The translations under genes and the position numbers were made by a program. The notes under the pieces are model-generated. The model was given only the letters and a program-made list of their open reading frames with translations, searched no databases and was not told where the DNA came from. A stretch of DNA of 64,000 nucleotides from Streptococcus equinus. Its GTDB lineage: Bacteria; Bacillota; Bacilli; Lactobacillales; Streptococcaceae. Positions within the stretch are counted from its first letter, which is position 1; the number at the start of each line of letters is the position of its first letter. The stretch covers positions 930,001 through 994,000 of the forward strand of contig NZ_FNKE01000001.1 of the NCBI RefSeq assembly GCF_900101445.1, written 5' to 3'. Of the stretch, positions 55,173-64,000 are shown one piece after another.

Positions 55173-55508
55173 ATGACTATGAAAAAAATTATTAAGCAGT
55201 TTAAAAAGCAAGCGCAAGCTTACATTGACTTTCGAGCGCCACGGACAAGTGAGATTAATTTAAAAGCTAATAAAATCATTACCATCATCAAGGAAGCCCA
55301 AGACAAGCATCTTGCCCTTCATGCCATTTATGAGGACGAAAGTTTCACAGGGGATTTGGTCAAATACGATGCTAAAAATGGCAAGCTCATTTTGAAGAAC
55401 TTCCAAAAAAACATTTCAACCATTATTCCTATTGATGACATCAAGCGTCTAAGCTTAGTGCCGCCGACAGTTAGAAAATCTCAGTTGCAAAATTTCAACA
55501 AAAAATGA
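55173..55508 (+). CDS. Small protein of unknown function
   Basis: 111-residue basic protein without signal peptide. Its N-terminus is helical and lysine-rich (MKKIIKQFKKQAQAYIDF), followed by a beta-rich Sm-like or YolD-like segment (about 50-95, EDESFTGDLVKYDAKNGKLI and SIIPIDDIKRLSLV-type strands). I do not recognise a named family. Two start ATGs (55173 or 55179) share TTTTTAGGATAA upstream. It is divergent from the PC4-like gene and the terminator overlaps its own stop codon. Confidence 0.72.
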   Translation: MTMKKIIKQFKKQAQAYIDFRAPRTSEINLKANKIITIIKEAQDKHLALHAIYEDESFTGDLVKYDAKNGKLILKNFQKNISTIIPIDDIKRLSLVPPTVRKSQLQNFNKK

Positions 55509-55549
55509 ACGACTTAAACACAAATGTTTATCAGTCGTTCATTTTTTTA
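55506..55549 (+). terminator. Terminator overlapping the stop codon
   Basis: TGAACGACT/AGTCGTTCA stem starting at the TGA, followed by TTTTTTTATT. Confidence 0.88.
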
Positions 55550-55564
55550 TTATTACTGCATTAA

Positions 55565-56854
55565 TTATGCGCGAACAGTTTTGCTGGAACCATCGTTTTT
55601 GTAAAGGTTAACGAGCCCTTCTTTACAAGCACGAATCATGTCGCCGGGTTGAACCGCTTGTGGAACAGTGATTGTTAGTAATTCCATTGGATTTGGAGCG
55701 CGGTCAATTTTATTGCCATCAGCATCGTGCAAGTCTTTGATAGTTGTTTCAAAGTGACGAAGACCTGGACCGTAAAATTCGACTTTATCTCCTTCGAGGA
55801 TAACGTTACGTTGACGGATTGTTGCTGTCATTGTGCTTTCATCAAAGGCAACAACTTCACCGACAAATTTATATTGTGGTATTTTACGACGAGCGCCAAA
55901 GAGTTGCTCGTTTTCTGTTGGTGTTTGGTAGTAGAAACCAGTTGCTAATTCACGTTGAGCAACTTTCCAAAGCTCATCAAGCAATTCGCCTTTGATGGCT
56001 TCGAATTTTGCTGGGCTTTCAAGGTAAGCATCAACAGCTGCACGGTAGCAGTTTGTTACTGTTGATACGTAGTGAATTGATTTCATACGACCTTCAATCT
56101 TGAAGCTATCTACACCATTGTCAATCAAATCAGGCAAGTGTTCAATCATGCACATGTCAACTGATGACATTGAGAATGGTTCTGGGATTTCGCCTTCAAG
56201 ACTTTTACGTTCTTGACCAAATGGCATATCGTAAAGGTCATATTTCCAACGGCAAGATTGTGAACAACCACCGCGGTTAGCATCACGGTGACTCATGTGG
56301 TTTGAAAGGACACAACGTCCTGAGTAACCGATACACATTGCCCCATGAACGAAGGCTTCAATTTCAAGTGATGTGTGTTTGCGGATTTCTGCAATTTCAG
56401 CAACCCCAACTTCACGCGCCAAAACAACACGTGAAACACCAACTTCTTCCCAGAAAGCGAAAGCTTCATAGTTAGTTGTAGAAGCTTGTGTAGACACATG
56501 GACTTCTAAACCTGGTGCTTCTGTTAAACAAATCATAATCATGGCTGGGTCTGATACGATAACAGCATCTAATCCCATGTCACGAAGTTGACGGAACCAC
56601 TCTCCTGCACCGACTTCGTTTCCTTCGTGAGTAACCATGTTAGCTGCGACGTGCACACGGGCACCACGAGCATGGGCATAGTTAATCCCTTCTTGCAATT
56701 CTTCCATAGAGAAGTTACCAGCACGGCTACGAAGACCGTATTGTTGACCACCTACGAAGACTGCATCTGCTCCGTAATCTACAGCGACTTTTAATTTTTC
56801 AAGAGTTCCAGCAGGTGCTAAAACCTCTGGACGTTTAAAATTATTTTTTGACAT
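55565..56854 (-). CDS. U32 family protein, tRNA U34 hydroxylation (TrhP2/YrrO-like)
   Basis: 429-residue U32 protein. The conserved cysteines CIGYSGRCVLSNHMSHRD and RGGCSQSCRWKY (about 170-205), which bind an iron-sulfur cluster, are present, and the C-terminal domain (about 320-425) follows. Family members such as YrrO and RlhA/TrhP act in prephenate-dependent hydroxylation of tRNA U34 or rRNA rather than proteolysis. With the upstream U32 gene it matches the Bacillus yrrN-yrrO pair. EEIGHS-type protease motifs are absent. Confidence 0.9.
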   Translation of the reverse strand: MSKNNFKRPEVLAPAGTLEKLKVAVDYGADAVFVGGQQYGLRSRAGNFSMEELQEGINYAHARGARVHVAANMVTHEGNEVGAGEWFRQLRDMGLDAVIVSDPAMIMICLTEAPGLEVHVSTQASTTNYEAFAFWEEVGVSRVVLAREVGVAEIAEIRKHTSLEIEAFVHGAMCIGYSGRCVLSNHMSHRDANRGGCSQSCRWKYDLYDMPFGQERKSLEGEIPEPFSMSSVDMCMIEHLPDLIDNGVDSFKIEGRMKSIHYVSTVTNCYRAAVDAYLESPAKFEAIKGELLDELWKVAQRELATGFYYQTPTENEQLFGARRKIPQYKFVGEVVAFDESTMTATIRQRNVILEGDKVEFYGPGLRHFETTIKDLHDADGNKIDRAPNPMELLTITVPQAVQPGDMIRACKEGLVNLYKNDGSSKTVRA

Positions 56855-56989
56855 TATAATCTTCCTATTTTCAAGATAGTAAAAATGATTTTTGATAAAC
56901 GCTAAGCTTTATCCATTTAACTGTGTAATCCTGCTTATCATGCCCTGAAATAGTAACTCAATCATGATAAACAGATATTTGCGTGAACC

Positions 56990-57916
56990 TTATTTGACTT
57001 CTTCTGGATCAAATTCGTAGAATCCAGTTCCAAGTGTACGACCTTTTGGATGCAATTTACGGATTTCTTCATCAAACAAGAAAGCTTGATCTGATGTGAA
57101 TTCACCAGCTTCCATCAAGGCTTTTGTTTTCACAAAGATTTTTGCAATTTCAACAAAATCATGACCTGGGCAGTAGATACCATCTAATTTCCAGTGTGTG
57201 TAGTTGTGTTCAACCAACTCTGTTATTTTTGGCATCATATCAAGGTCGTCAGTATCGAAGATGTGTGTACCGTGTTTGTCTTCATAAATTGAATAATGTG
57301 AGTCTTTGTTACTTGGTTCAGCAAGGAAAAGACCACGTTCACGAGTTTTTTCATCATCAATGTGTGTAAAATTATAGTAATTTTGCAACAAAGGACGTTT
57401 TGAATGATGGATAACTGTTGCCCCATAAACAAGTACTTCAGCTGGGTAGCGAAGATTTTCTGACATTTGGAACAATTCTGCTGATGGGATTTCACGCGCA
57501 AGAACTGTTTCACTTGCTCCGTGGTCACCCCAGAAGTTTACTTGACGACTTGATGTCACGAAAACTGAAGCATCGTAAATCATCTTGAAGTTGTAACCTT
57601 CGTGTTTGTTGATGTGGAAAAGTCCAGCATCACAAGCTACCACGTAATCAGCTTTAATTTCTTTCAAGAAATCAAGGTATGGTCGAACGGCATTGATCAT
57701 GTCTTGGTGGAGCAATGCATTACATGCAACACTCAATTCTTTACCAGCGGCATGAACCATATCAGCAATCTCACGAAGTTCATCATACGTGAAATTGTGC
57801 GGCAAACGCAAACCATAATTTTCTTCACCCACATAAATGCGGTCAACACCTGCATCTAAGAGCTCTTTGACCTGCTCAATAGATTCAGCTGTCGCAGTAA
57901 TAATTATTTTTTCCAT
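56990..57916 (-). CDS. U32 family protein, tRNA U34 hydroxylation partner (TrhP1/YrrN-like)
   Basis: 308-residue shorter U32 protein with the barrel-like N-terminal part (VDRIYVGEENYGLRLPHNF, about 24-42) and CNALLHQD, CDAGLFH histidine/cysteine regions. It lacks the full cysteine cluster of the partner gene. The pair resembles YrrN/YrrO. It lies 135 bp upstream of the partner, and the gap contains an inverted repeat TTATCATG/CATGATAA (about 56936-56971), possibly a processing or pausing hairpin. Confidence 0.88.
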   Translation of the reverse strand: MEKIIITATAESIEQVKELLDAGVDRIYVGEENYGLRLPHNFTYDELREIADMVHAAGKELSVACNALLHQDMINAVRPYLDFLKEIKADYVVACDAGLFHINKHEGYNFKMIYDASVFVTSSRQVNFWGDHGASETVLAREIPSAELFQMSENLRYPAEVLVYGATVIHHSKRPLLQNYYNFTHIDDEKTRERGLFLAEPSNKDSHYSIYEDKHGTHIFDTDDLDMMPKITELVEHNYTHWKLDGIYCPGHDFVEIAKIFVKTKALMEAGEFTSDQAFLFDEEIRKLHPKGRTLGTGFYEFDPEEVK

Positions 57917-58134
57917 AACGTTTTAATTATACCACTCCTATAACAATTCGTCACTCAGATCTCCTCAGAATCCTTTTGTTATAGCTTTCTAAAGTATTTT
58001 TATCTAGCTTCAGAATGAGCAAAACTTTATGAGAGGAGAGACTCAAAAAGAAATCCTCATTTTGAAACAAAAAAGAGGAACAACTATTTTAAACATATTT
58101 TTGACAAAGAGTCAAGAGCTTTTTTTAAAAAAAG

Positions 58135-58163
58135 GTGACAAATATATTAATTTATGGTATGAT
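58135..58163 (+). promoter_or_regulatory. Promoter of the DUF3270 gene
   Basis: GTGACA (58135-58140), 17-bp spacer, TATGAT (58158-58163). Confidence 0.7.
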
Positions 58164-58189
58164 ATCAGTTGAAATAGAGGAGAGGGATT

Positions 58190-58480
58190 ATGCCAACACC
58201 GTTAAAGCAACATAAAGACCTTGAAGAACAAGAACAACATCTTCAGGTAGATGATACCCCTAAATTTTACGAATTTCAGGAAATTAATCACAGAAGCGCT
58301 AAGCTCAAGGAACTCATGTTCTTTGCCCGTATCGCTTTATTTGCTATTTCCACTGTTGTGGTATCTTTCTTTTTACTTGTCTTGAATCTGGCGCCAATCT
58401 GGGCTTTCTTATTTGCCTCTCTTATCAGCCTAGCCATTACGTCAGCTGTTTCAAGCATTATTTGGTCATTAAGACATTGA
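58190..58480 (+). CDS. DUF3270 membrane protein
   Basis: 96-residue protein matching the streptococcal DUF3270 type: an acidic soluble N-terminal half (to about residue 42) and two membrane helices (about 43-64 and 66-90). GGAGAGGGATT precedes the ATG. Function is unknown. It is flanked by its own promoter and terminator. Confidence 0.8.
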   Translation: MPTPLKQHKDLEEQEQHLQVDDTPKFYEFQEINHRSAKLKELMFFARIALFAISTVVVSFFLLVLNLAPIWAFLFASLISLAITSAVSSIIWSLRH

Positions 58481-58487
58481 TAAACAA

Positions 58488-58512
58488 AAGCTCCCATTGC
58501 TGGGAGTTTTTT
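58488..58512 (+). terminator. Terminator of the DUF3270 gene
   Basis: AAGCTCCCA/TGGGAGTTTTTT hairpin. Confidence 0.88.
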
Positions 58513-58518
58513 AATACG

Positions 58519-58547
58519 AAAAAAGCGGCCCCTTGGACCGCTTTTTT
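58519..58547 (-). terminator. Terminator of the hprK-lgt operon
   Basis: AAAAAGCGGTCC/GGCCGCTTTTTT hairpin read on the minus strand. Confidence 0.9.
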
Positions 58548-58548
58548 A

Positions 58549-59043
58549 TTATGCTTTAGTATCTTCTTCTGATTTTTCAGATTCAGCTTTTGGTTCTTCA
58601 GAAGGTGCTTCATCTTCTTTTGCTGTGTAGTCAATGATAATATCATCAACTTCAGCTTCCACATCTTCTTTGACGTCACCTGCTTTATCAGCAACATCGT
58701 CAACGACATCAGATACTTTTGATGTTAATTCTGATACTTTTTCAGTCGCATAGTCAGCAGCTGCTTGACCTTTTTCTTTAACGACTTCAAGAAATTCATC
58801 AGTTGTTAACTCACCTGATTCAAATTTTTCTTTGTAATCGTTAAAAGTGTCTACTGCTAAGTCAGTGTATTCTGTTGCCTTATCTTTTGCTTTTTGATGG
58901 TATTCAGAAGGATTTTCTTTGTAAGCTTGATATGCTTTACTTGCTTTTTTCTGTAATTCTTTACCTTTTTCAGTAGATAGGAAATAAGCTGCAGCTGCAC
59001 CTGAGGCAACACCAATAATCACATTTCTCAATAATTTACTCAT
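58549..59043 (-). CDS. YtxH-domain protein
   Basis: 164-residue protein with a hydrophobic N-terminal helix (about 6-24, VIIGVASGAAAAYFLST) and a long, charged helical stretch, then an acidic repeat-like tail (KAGDVKEDVEAEVDDII, EEPKAESEKSEEDTKA). YtxH proteins are associated with general stress, but function is unproven. It starts inside the DUF948 gene end (8-bp overlap) and is the last gene of the hprK operon. Confidence 0.85.
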   Translation of the reverse strand: MSKLLRNVIIGVASGAAAAYFLSTEKGKELQKKASKAYQAYKENPSEYHQKAKDKATEYTDLAVDTFNDYKEKFESGELTTDEFLEVVKEKGQAAADYATEKVSELTSKVSDVVDDVADKAGDVKEDVEAEVDDIIIDYTAKEDEAPSEEPKAESEKSEEDTKA

Positions 59044-59455
59044 GCTCTTTCTCCTTTTTTAATAGTTTTGAGGCAACTTTACCGACAGCATAAGCTGCAC
59101 TAGCTTTACCAACATTTGATGTTGCTTGAGTTGCTTTTTGAGAGAGACGACGCGCTTGCGCATTCAAATCAGAAACTGATTCTGAAAGGTCTGCTACTGC
59201 GACAAACAAAGGATCAATTGTTGACACTTTGCCATTGACATCTTCTACTAAAACATTAGCTTTAGCGAGGATTTCATTGGCTTGGTGAAGGGATACATTC
59301 ACATCACTTGTCAACACTTTAATCGTTTCTTTTGACTCCTCAATAGTCTCATTAACAACATCAACTGTTTTATATAGTTTAACACCAATTGGTATAAAAA
59401 CGCCAACCATAACTGCAAAAGCGATGGCAAAAATTAACAAAGCTACTTCTAACAT
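59036..59455 (-). CDS. DUF948 membrane-associated protein
   Basis: 139-residue protein with one N-terminal membrane helix (about 2-24) and a long amphipathic coiled coil (about 28-120) containing VDVVNETIEESKETIKVL. DUF948 proteins have no established role. It lies between lgt and the YtxH gene, the usual streptococcal order, 23 bp downstream of lgt. Confidence 0.85.
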   Translation of the reverse strand: MLEVALLIFAIAFAVMVGVFIPIGVKLYKTVDVVNETIEESKETIKVLTSDVNVSLHQANEILAKANVLVEDVNGKVSTIDPLFVAVADLSESVSDLNAQARRLSQKATQATSNVGKASAAYAVGKVASKLLKKEKEHE

Positions 59456-59478
59456 CTTATCTCCTATCTCCTAAGCAC

Positions 59479-60261
59479 TTATTCCTGATAATAAGGAATA
59501 TCTTTTTGGTTTCTTCTCCACACGACCAAGACAATTCCAAGAAGAATTAGTACAGCTGACAACCATTGTGATACTCGCATACCTAAGAACATCAAACTAT
59601 CTGTTCGCATGCCTTCAATCACGAAGCGTCCGCAACCATACCAAATCAAATAAAAGAATGTTACTTCTCCTTGTTTTAGAAAACGTGGACGGTGTCTCAC
59701 ACTCATGATAATGATAAACCCAAGCAAGTTCCACATTGACTCGTATAAAAAGGTCGGAACGCGATAACTACCGTCGATATACATTTGATTTTTAATGAAA
59801 TCAGGCAAGTAGTTGAGACTCTTAACGGCTTTACCATAAGCTTCTTGATTGATAAAGTTTCCCCAGCGCCCAATTGCTTGCGCAATCATCACACCAGGAG
59901 CTGCAATATCCAAGAAATCAAGTGGATTAATGGCACGATAATATGAAAAGACAAAGAGAACAATGGCTCCCGTCAACAAGCCACCATAAATGGCTAGACC
60001 TCCATGCCATACCGCAAAAATCTCAGTCCAAGGCTGACTAGCGTAATAGTCAAAATCAAACATCACGTAATAAAGACGAGCCCCGATAATCGCCAATGGA
60101 AAAGCAATCAAAATAAAATCTAAAATATCATCTGGAATAATCTTACGTCGTGGTGCTTCTTTCATAGCTAAATAAACTGCTAGAAGCATACCCGAAACAA
60201 TGAAAAGCGCATACCAGCGAATGGCAAAGGGACCAAATTGAATCGCGATTGGATTAATCAT
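59479..60261 (-). CDS. lgt: Prolipoprotein diacylglyceryl transferase
   Basis: 260-residue membrane enzyme with about seven helices that transfers diacylglycerol to the lipobox cysteine of prolipoproteins. The Lgt signature is [15 protein letters not shown] (about 129-143), and HGGLAIYGG (histidine, about 86-94) and the C-terminal [11 protein letters not shown] are present. It overlaps the hprK gene by 4 bp. Confidence 0.97.
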   Translation of the reverse strand: MINPIAIQFGPFAIRWYALFIVSGMLLAVYLAMKEAPRRKIIPDDILDFILIAFPLAIIGARLYYVMFDFDYYASQPWTEIFAVWHGGLAIYGGLLTGAIVLFVFSYYRAINPLDFLDIAAPGVMIAQAIGRWGNFINQEAYGKAVKSLNYLPDFIKNQMYIDGSYRVPTFLYESMWNLLGFIIIMSVRHRPRFLKQGEVTFFYLIWYGCGRFVIEGMRTDSLMFLGMRVSQWLSAVLILLGIVLVVWRRNQKDIPYYQE

Positions 60262-61190
60262 TGGTTCCCCTCATTCTTTGTAATGAGTTGGGTTAAGCGT
60301 TCTTCAAAAGTCTTGGTCGCATCAAATCCCATTTGTTTGGCACGATAGTTCATGGCAGCTGCCTCAATAACAACTGACATGTTTCGACCAGTTTGAACTG
60401 GGATACGTAGACGTGGAATTTTGACTCCTGACAACTCAAGTTCTTCATTACCATTTCCAAGACGGTCAAAGACTTTTCCTGACTCATAATTTTCAAGGTA
60501 AATGGCTAATTGAACTTGTGATGAATCCTTAACAGCACTCGCACCGTACAGGCTCATAACGTCGATAATCCCAACTCCGCGAATTTCTAGCAAGTGACGA
60601 AGAATCTCAGCTGGTTCACCCCAAAGGGTTTCTTCATCTTTAGCAAAAACATCCACACGGTCATCTGCTACCAAACGGTGACCACGTTTAACCAACTCAA
60701 GACCTGTTTCACTTTTACCAATACCAGAGTCCCCTTGAATCAAGACACCCATGCCGTAGATATCCATCAAAACACCATGGACACTTGTACGTTCTGCTAA
60801 GCAAGAATCAAGATACCATGACATTTCACCAGACAAACGACTGGTTGGGACGTGACTTTGCAAAATCGCAATGCCTTTTTCCTTAGCAGCACTAATCATT
60901 TCCTCTGGAATAGCCAAATTACGCGCCACAATAATGGCTGGTGTTTCTGGTTTAATCATTTCTCTTAGGACATGACGACGGTTGTGTGAGGTCATTTTCG
61001 TTAGATATGACCATTCTTTCATCCCTAAAAGCTGCAAACGCTCTGGTGAATAATAATCAAAATAGCCAGTCATTTCAAGTCCTGGACGTGAAATATCTGA
61101 CGTTGTAATCTCTTTTGATAATAAGTCATCATCACCGTAGATAACATCAAGTTTTACCTTGTCGACTAACATTTTTACAGTAACTGACAT
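60258..61190 (-). CDS. hprK: HPr kinase/phosphorylase
   Basis: 310-residue HprK, which phosphorylates HPr at Ser46 in response to glycolytic intermediates and drives carbon catabolite repression through CcpA. The P-loop is [14 protein letters not shown] (about 153-166), and the family motif [19 protein letters not shown] (about 202-220) and the N-terminal HPr-interaction domain are visible. It heads the hprK-lgt-DUF948-YtxH operon. The ribosome binding site is weak (TATGAGAC). Confidence 0.97.
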   Translation of the reverse strand: MSVTVKMLVDKVKLDVIYGDDDLLSKEITTSDISRPGLEMTGYFDYYSPERLQLLGMKEWSYLTKMTSHNRRHVLREMIKPETPAIIVARNLAIPEEMISAAKEKGIAILQSHVPTSRLSGEMSWYLDSCLAERTSVHGVLMDIYGMGVLIQGDSGIGKSETGLELVKRGHRLVADDRVDVFAKDEETLWGEPAEILRHLLEIRGVGIIDVMSLYGASAVKDSSQVQLAIYLENYESGKVFDRLGNGNEELELSGVKIPRLRIPVQTGRNMSVVIEAAAMNYRAKQMGFDATKTFEERLTQLITKNEGNQ

Positions 61191-61512
61191 GTCTCATACC
61201 ATGAACTTTTTACAAAAATGTAAAATGAATTGAAAACGATAAAAATAGGCTTTTCTTATAGCAAGTCCATTTTCACTAAAGTAACAATTCTGTTCAATCC
61301 TTTTTCTCTTTTTTCATTATTATATCACAATCAGCCTAAAAAGTAAGCGCTCACGCAAGCTTTTGAAAATTAATTCTTAGCTTTTCCAGGCACACGTAAA
61401 AAGGCTTGGGACTTTTCCCAAACCTTTTCTTGTTTCATAGACTAGGATAAGTTCCTGTTATACTTATCTAGACTTTTTTGACTGCAACATTAAAAACTCA
61501 ATTTGTCAGTGA
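61191..61512. other. Intergenic region upstream of hprK
   Basis: The 322-bp gap holds the bidirectional terminator at 61399-61429 and an AT-rich hprK leader with an imperfect cre-like run, TTGAAAACGATAAAAA (about 61230-61245), that lacks the final CA. No further gene is visible. Confidence 0.55.
61399..61429. terminator. Terminator of the PspC gene (bidirectional)
   Basis: AAAGGCTTGGGA/TCCCAAACCTTTT hairpin downstream of the pspC-type gene. Confidence 0.8.
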
Positions 61513-61791
61513 TTACCAGAACCAGCCGTCATTGTCGTCATCATCGTCGACAACTTCAGCATCCTTTCTTCTACGTGGCCCTGTACCATATTGGTCACGA
61601 GTGATATCTTCTTTGTAAGGAAGAAAAATTGCTAAGAGGATGTAAAGCAAAATGCCAAAGCCATAAAAGTACATTAGCAATGCTGCTAGGACACGTGTCA
61701 AAGGCAAGTCCCAGCCAAACTTATCAGCAATTCCGGCGCAAACACCACAAACCAGTTTATTCTTTCGCTGTTTATAAAGAGCTGATTTCAT
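61513..61791 (-). CDS. PspC-domain membrane protein
   Basis: 92-residue PspC-domain protein: the conserved KLVCGVCAGIADKFGWDLPL precedes one strong membrane helix (about 30-55), then an acidic tail ending DVVDDDDDNDGWFW-like. PspC proteins take part in envelope-stress responses in other bacteria; here no LiaR partner lies next to it. ATG 61791 (MKSALYKQ) is chosen because GAAGGGATAAAG precedes it. Monocistronic. Confidence 0.88.
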   Translation of the reverse strand: MKSALYKQRKNKLVCGVCAGIADKFGWDLPLTRVLAALLMYFYGFGILLYILLAIFLPYKEDITRDQYGTGPRRRKDAEVVDDDDDNDGWFW

Positions 61792-61845
61792 CTTTATCCC
61801 TTCCTTCATTTCTCACTATAATGATTATACCTAATTTCTTTACAA

Positions 61846-61873
61846 ATAAAATCAGCCTTACGACTGATTTTAT
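61846..61873 (-). terminator. Terminator of the tex-sprT unit
   Basis: AAAATCAG/CTGATTTT hairpin with ATT-rich tail on the minus strand. Confidence 0.75.
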
Positions 61874-61891
61874 AATTAATTTGATACTTCT

Positions 61892-62335
61892 CTATGTTTT
61901 TTGCTTTTTGATTTCTAAGAGTTTGCCATGGCAGCGGCCACAGCGGTATTTTTGGGTATTAACACGGCGTTTTCTGCGATACTCTTGCCCGCATTTTTGG
62001 CAACAATAGCAATGATAAGGCGTCTCACTTGGCATAGTCGGTGCGTAGCGAAGGCCTTCAACCTTTTGAAGTAAGTGCTTAAAATCTGCGTCAGCGTGTT
62101 TGTAACCTTTTCCTTCAAAGTAAAGATGATAATGGCAAAGCTCATGACGAACAATCTTTCGAAAAGTCTCCATTCCAAACACCTCAAGGATTTTTGGATT
62201 AAAATCTAGATGCCCATCAGCTGGGAAAAAGCGTCCGCCAGTTGTCCTAAGACGTGTATTCCAGATTGCTGTATGTCGGAAGGCTTTTCCAAAATCTTCT
62301 TGTGAAACTTCTTTGACGTAATTAGTTAAGTTCAC
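61892..62335 (-). CDS. SprT-family zinc metallopeptidase-like protein
   Basis: 147-residue SprT-like protein. The zinc-peptidase motif is [11 protein letters not shown] (HExxH; about 60-70), and a C-terminal zinc ribbon is formed by [11 protein letters not shown] and CGRCHGKL (about 108-140). Related eukaryotic Spartan cuts DNA-protein crosslinks, but bacterial members are uncharacterised. The gene overlaps tex by 14 bp, as usual in streptococci. Confidence 0.9.
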   Translation of the reverse strand: MNLTNYVKEVSQEDFGKAFRHTAIWNTRLRTTGGRFFPADGHLDFNPKILEVFGMETFRKIVRHELCHYHLYFEGKGYKHADADFKHLLQKVEGLRYAPTMPSETPYHCYCCQKCGQEYRRKRRVNTQKYRCGRCHGKLLEIKKQKT

Positions 62336-64000
62336 GCAAATCTACCAAAGAAAGGTTAATTTTGCCACGCTCTTTATCGATTTTTGAAACCCACACTGTG
62401 ACCACATCACCAACGGAAACGACTTGGCTAGGGTGTTTGACAAAGGATTTGCTCATTTGTGAAATGTGAATCAAGCCATCATCGTGAAGACCGATATCAA
62501 CAAAGGCTCCAAAATCAACGACATTTCGAACAGTTCCTTCCAATTTTTGTCCGATTTCAAGGTCAGAAATATCAAGCACATCTTGGCGAAGGACAGGTGC
62601 TTCAAAATCATCACGCAAATCACGACCTGGTTTTAAGAGATCAGCAATAATATCTTTCAGCGTTTCTTGACCTAGTCCGATTGTTTCAGCCATATCTTTT
62701 ACAGACACTGCTTGAAGTTTTGCCTTAGCCGAATCATCCAAATCAGTGATATCAAGTTCTTTCAGCAAGCGCTCAACTGCCTTATATGACTCAGGGTGAA
62801 CACCAGTGTTATCAAGGATGTTTTCGGCTCCTGGAATGCGTAAGAAACCTGCTGCTTGTTCAAATGCCTTAGCACCCAGACGTGGCACTTTCTTAATCTC
62901 TTCACGTGAACTAATACGACCATGTTCGTCACGGTACTTAACGATATTTTCTGAAATGGTTTTATTTAGACCTGATACGTGTGACAAGAGTGCTGGACTT
63001 GCTGTGTTAATATTCACCCCGACTTGGTTAACCACGGTATCAACAACGAAATCTAGGTTTTCAGCCAATTTTTTCTGGCTAACGTCGTGCTGGTATTGGC
63101 CGACACCAATGGATTTTGGGTCAATTTTAACCAATTCTGCCAAAGGGTCTTGAAGACGACGAGCAATAGAAATGGCAGAGCGTTTTTCAACGGTCAAGTC
63201 TGGGAACTCATGGCGAGCAAGCTCAGAAGCGGAATAGACAGAAGCTCCGCTTTCATTGACAATAACGTAAGAAACCTCTGGAAAATCTTTCAAGACTTGC
63301 GCTACGAATGCTTCACTTTCACGGCTGGCTGTTCCATTTCCGATAGCGATAATTTCAATGCCGTAGTTAGAAATGAGCTCAGCTAAATCTTTTTTAGACT
63401 GTTCAATTTTGGCTTGGCTAGCAGGTGCAACTGGGTAAATCACTTGCGTTGTCATGAGTTTCCCGGTTTGGTCAACCACGGCTAGCTTAGCACCTGTACG
63501 AAAGGCAGGGTCAAAACCAAGAACCATTTTCCCTTTTAGCGGTGACACCAAAAGAAGATTGCGAAGATTTTCTGAGAAGAGCTCGATAGCTCCATCTTCA
63601 GCACTCTCTGTCAATTCACTGTGAATACGGCGTTCCATAGCAGGAACGATTTTTTTCTTGATGGTTTTTGAGATGACGTCGTCGATGTAAGCATTTCTGT
63701 TTTTAAAACGTGACGCCATGAAACGAATCATCTTGTCAGTATTATGGTCAAAACCAACTTTTAAAATCCCAAGCTTTTCACCACGGTTAAGAGCTAAGAT
63801 GCGGTAGCCTTGCATTTTAGAAACTTTCTCTGAGAAATCATAATAGATTTGGAATGTTTTTTTATCATCGGCTGTTTCATCTTTGACGCTTGAAATTATC
63901 GAGCTATAAGACCAGATTTCATTGTAAACCCATGAGCGAAGGCGATTGTCTTCTGAGAAGGATTCAATCAAGATTTCACATGCCCCTGCGATAGCTTTAT
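62322..64000 (-). CDS. tex: Tex, S1-domain RNA-binding transcription accessory protein (partial, N-terminus outside window)
   Basis: The window contains the C-terminal about 560 of the roughly 710 residues expected. Visible are the YqgF-like ribonuclease-H fold ([19 protein letters not shown]), helix-hairpin-helix domains ([22 protein letters not shown] and following) and the C-terminal S1 RNA-binding domain ([30 protein letters not shown]). Reading continues in frame to the right edge (KAIAGACEI). Tex binds RNA and is implicated in transcription and virulence gene control in several bacteria. Confidence 0.97.
   Translation of the reverse strand, partial: KAIAGACEILIESFSEDNRLRSWVYNEIWSYSSIISSVKDETADDKKTFQIYYDFSEKVSKMQGYRILALNRGEKLGILKVGFDHNTDKMIRFMASRFKNRNAYIDDVISKTIKKKIVPAMERRIHSELTESAEDGAIELFSENLRNLLLVSPLKGKMVLGFDPAFRTGAKLAVVDQTGKLMTTQVIYPVAPASQAKIEQSKKDLAELISNYGIEIIAIGNGTASRESEAFVAQVLKDFPEVSYVIVNESGASVYSASELARHEFPDLTVEKRSAISIARRLQDPLAELVKIDPKSIGVGQYQHDVSQKKLAENLDFVVDTVVNQVGVNINTASPALLSHVSGLNKTISENIVKYRDEHGRISSREEIKKVPRLGAKAFEQAAGFLRIPGAENILDNTGVHPESYKAVERLLKELDITDLDDSAKAKLQAVSVKDMAETIGLGQETLKDIIADLLKPGRDLRDDFEAPVLRQDVLDISDLEIGQKLEGTVRNVVDFGAFVDIGLHDDGLIHISQMSKSFVKHPSQVVSVGDVVTVWVSKIDKERGKINLSLVDLRELN

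Noticed and set aside
61230-61245. cre-like site upstream of hprK (TTGAAAACGATAAAAA)
   Set aside because: It lacks the terminal CA of the CcpA consensus; too weak to annotate.

Overview
The window is 64 kb of a low-GC Gram-positive chromosome, densely packed and free of rRNA, tRNA genes, phage, IS elements or CRISPR arrays that I could see. Gene content and order are those of Streptococcus: prfB-ftsE-ftsX, ppc-ftsW-tuf-tpiA, rapZ-yvcK-whiA-pepD, hprK-lgt-DUF948-YtxH, tex-sprT, murM-murN, a DUF3270 gene and AdcR-type zinc boxes. The overall flavour suggests the S. bovis/S. equinus group, but that species-level guess is an inference from general resemblance and not proven by any single gene. 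Both ends cut genes: adcA at the left (minus strand, C-terminus missing) and tex at the right (minus strand, N-terminus missing).

Layout. 1-6.7 kb: zinc-binding protein AdcA behind AdcR-like operators, then a minus-strand operon (DUF1003 protein, rapZ, yvcK, whiA, pepD) and a TetR regulator. 6.7-11.4 kb: divergent from that regulator, two genes for an ATP-dependent 2-hydroxyacyl-CoA dehydratase-like or double-cubane-type iron-sulfur system; the intergenic region carries three related palindromes. 11.5-13.7 kb: ridA, then a transcription unit starting with a preQ1-I-type riboswitch and terminator followed by a nucleoside hydrolase and an ECF transporter S component, which reads as a queuosine/queuine salvage unit. 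13.7-20.3 kb: the dinG-tseB-aspC-(chagasin-like inhibitor)-asnS block. 20.4-21.7 kb: a metallo-beta-lactamase-fold hydrolase and an alpha/beta hydrolase. 21.8-24.5 kb: prfB (with the programmed +1 frameshift), ftsE, ftsX; just upstream lies a three-copy 115-bp repeat array.

25-31 kb: a HAD phosphatase, a P-type Mn/Ca ATPase behind a yybP-ykoY manganese riboswitch, a DUF1934 protein, a TauE/SafE permease and an HD-domain phosphohydrolase. 31.5-34.8 kb: a HAD hydrolase-murM-murN operon with TAATG couplings. 34.9-41.6 kb: tpiA, tuf, ftsW, ppc. 41.9-47.4 kb: pepF, glutathione peroxidase, two membrane-anchored cell-wall hydrolases (GH25 and amidase), YbaK/EbsC-type deacylase and a histidine phosphatase. 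47.5-54.7 kb: HAD phosphatase, lysS, a DHA2 efflux pump with divergent TetR regulator, a second MFS transporter, another HAD phosphatase. 54.8-64 kb: a PC4-like ssDNA-binding protein behind a competence (SigX) box, a small unknown protein, two U32 tRNA-hydroxylation proteins, DUF3270 protein, the hprK-lgt operon, a PspC-domain protein, sprT and tex.

Themes: cell-wall synthesis and division (ftsW, ftsEX, murMN, two hydrolases, tseB, rapZ-yvcK-whiA), metal homeostasis (AdcA, Mn exporter) and tRNA modification (queuine salvage, U32 proteins). The signals most worth following are the preQ1-I riboswitch unit, the TetR-controlled split dehydratase system, the SigX box at the PC4-like gene, the chagasin-like inhibitor and the two structured repeat regions at 14.1 and 24.5 kb.
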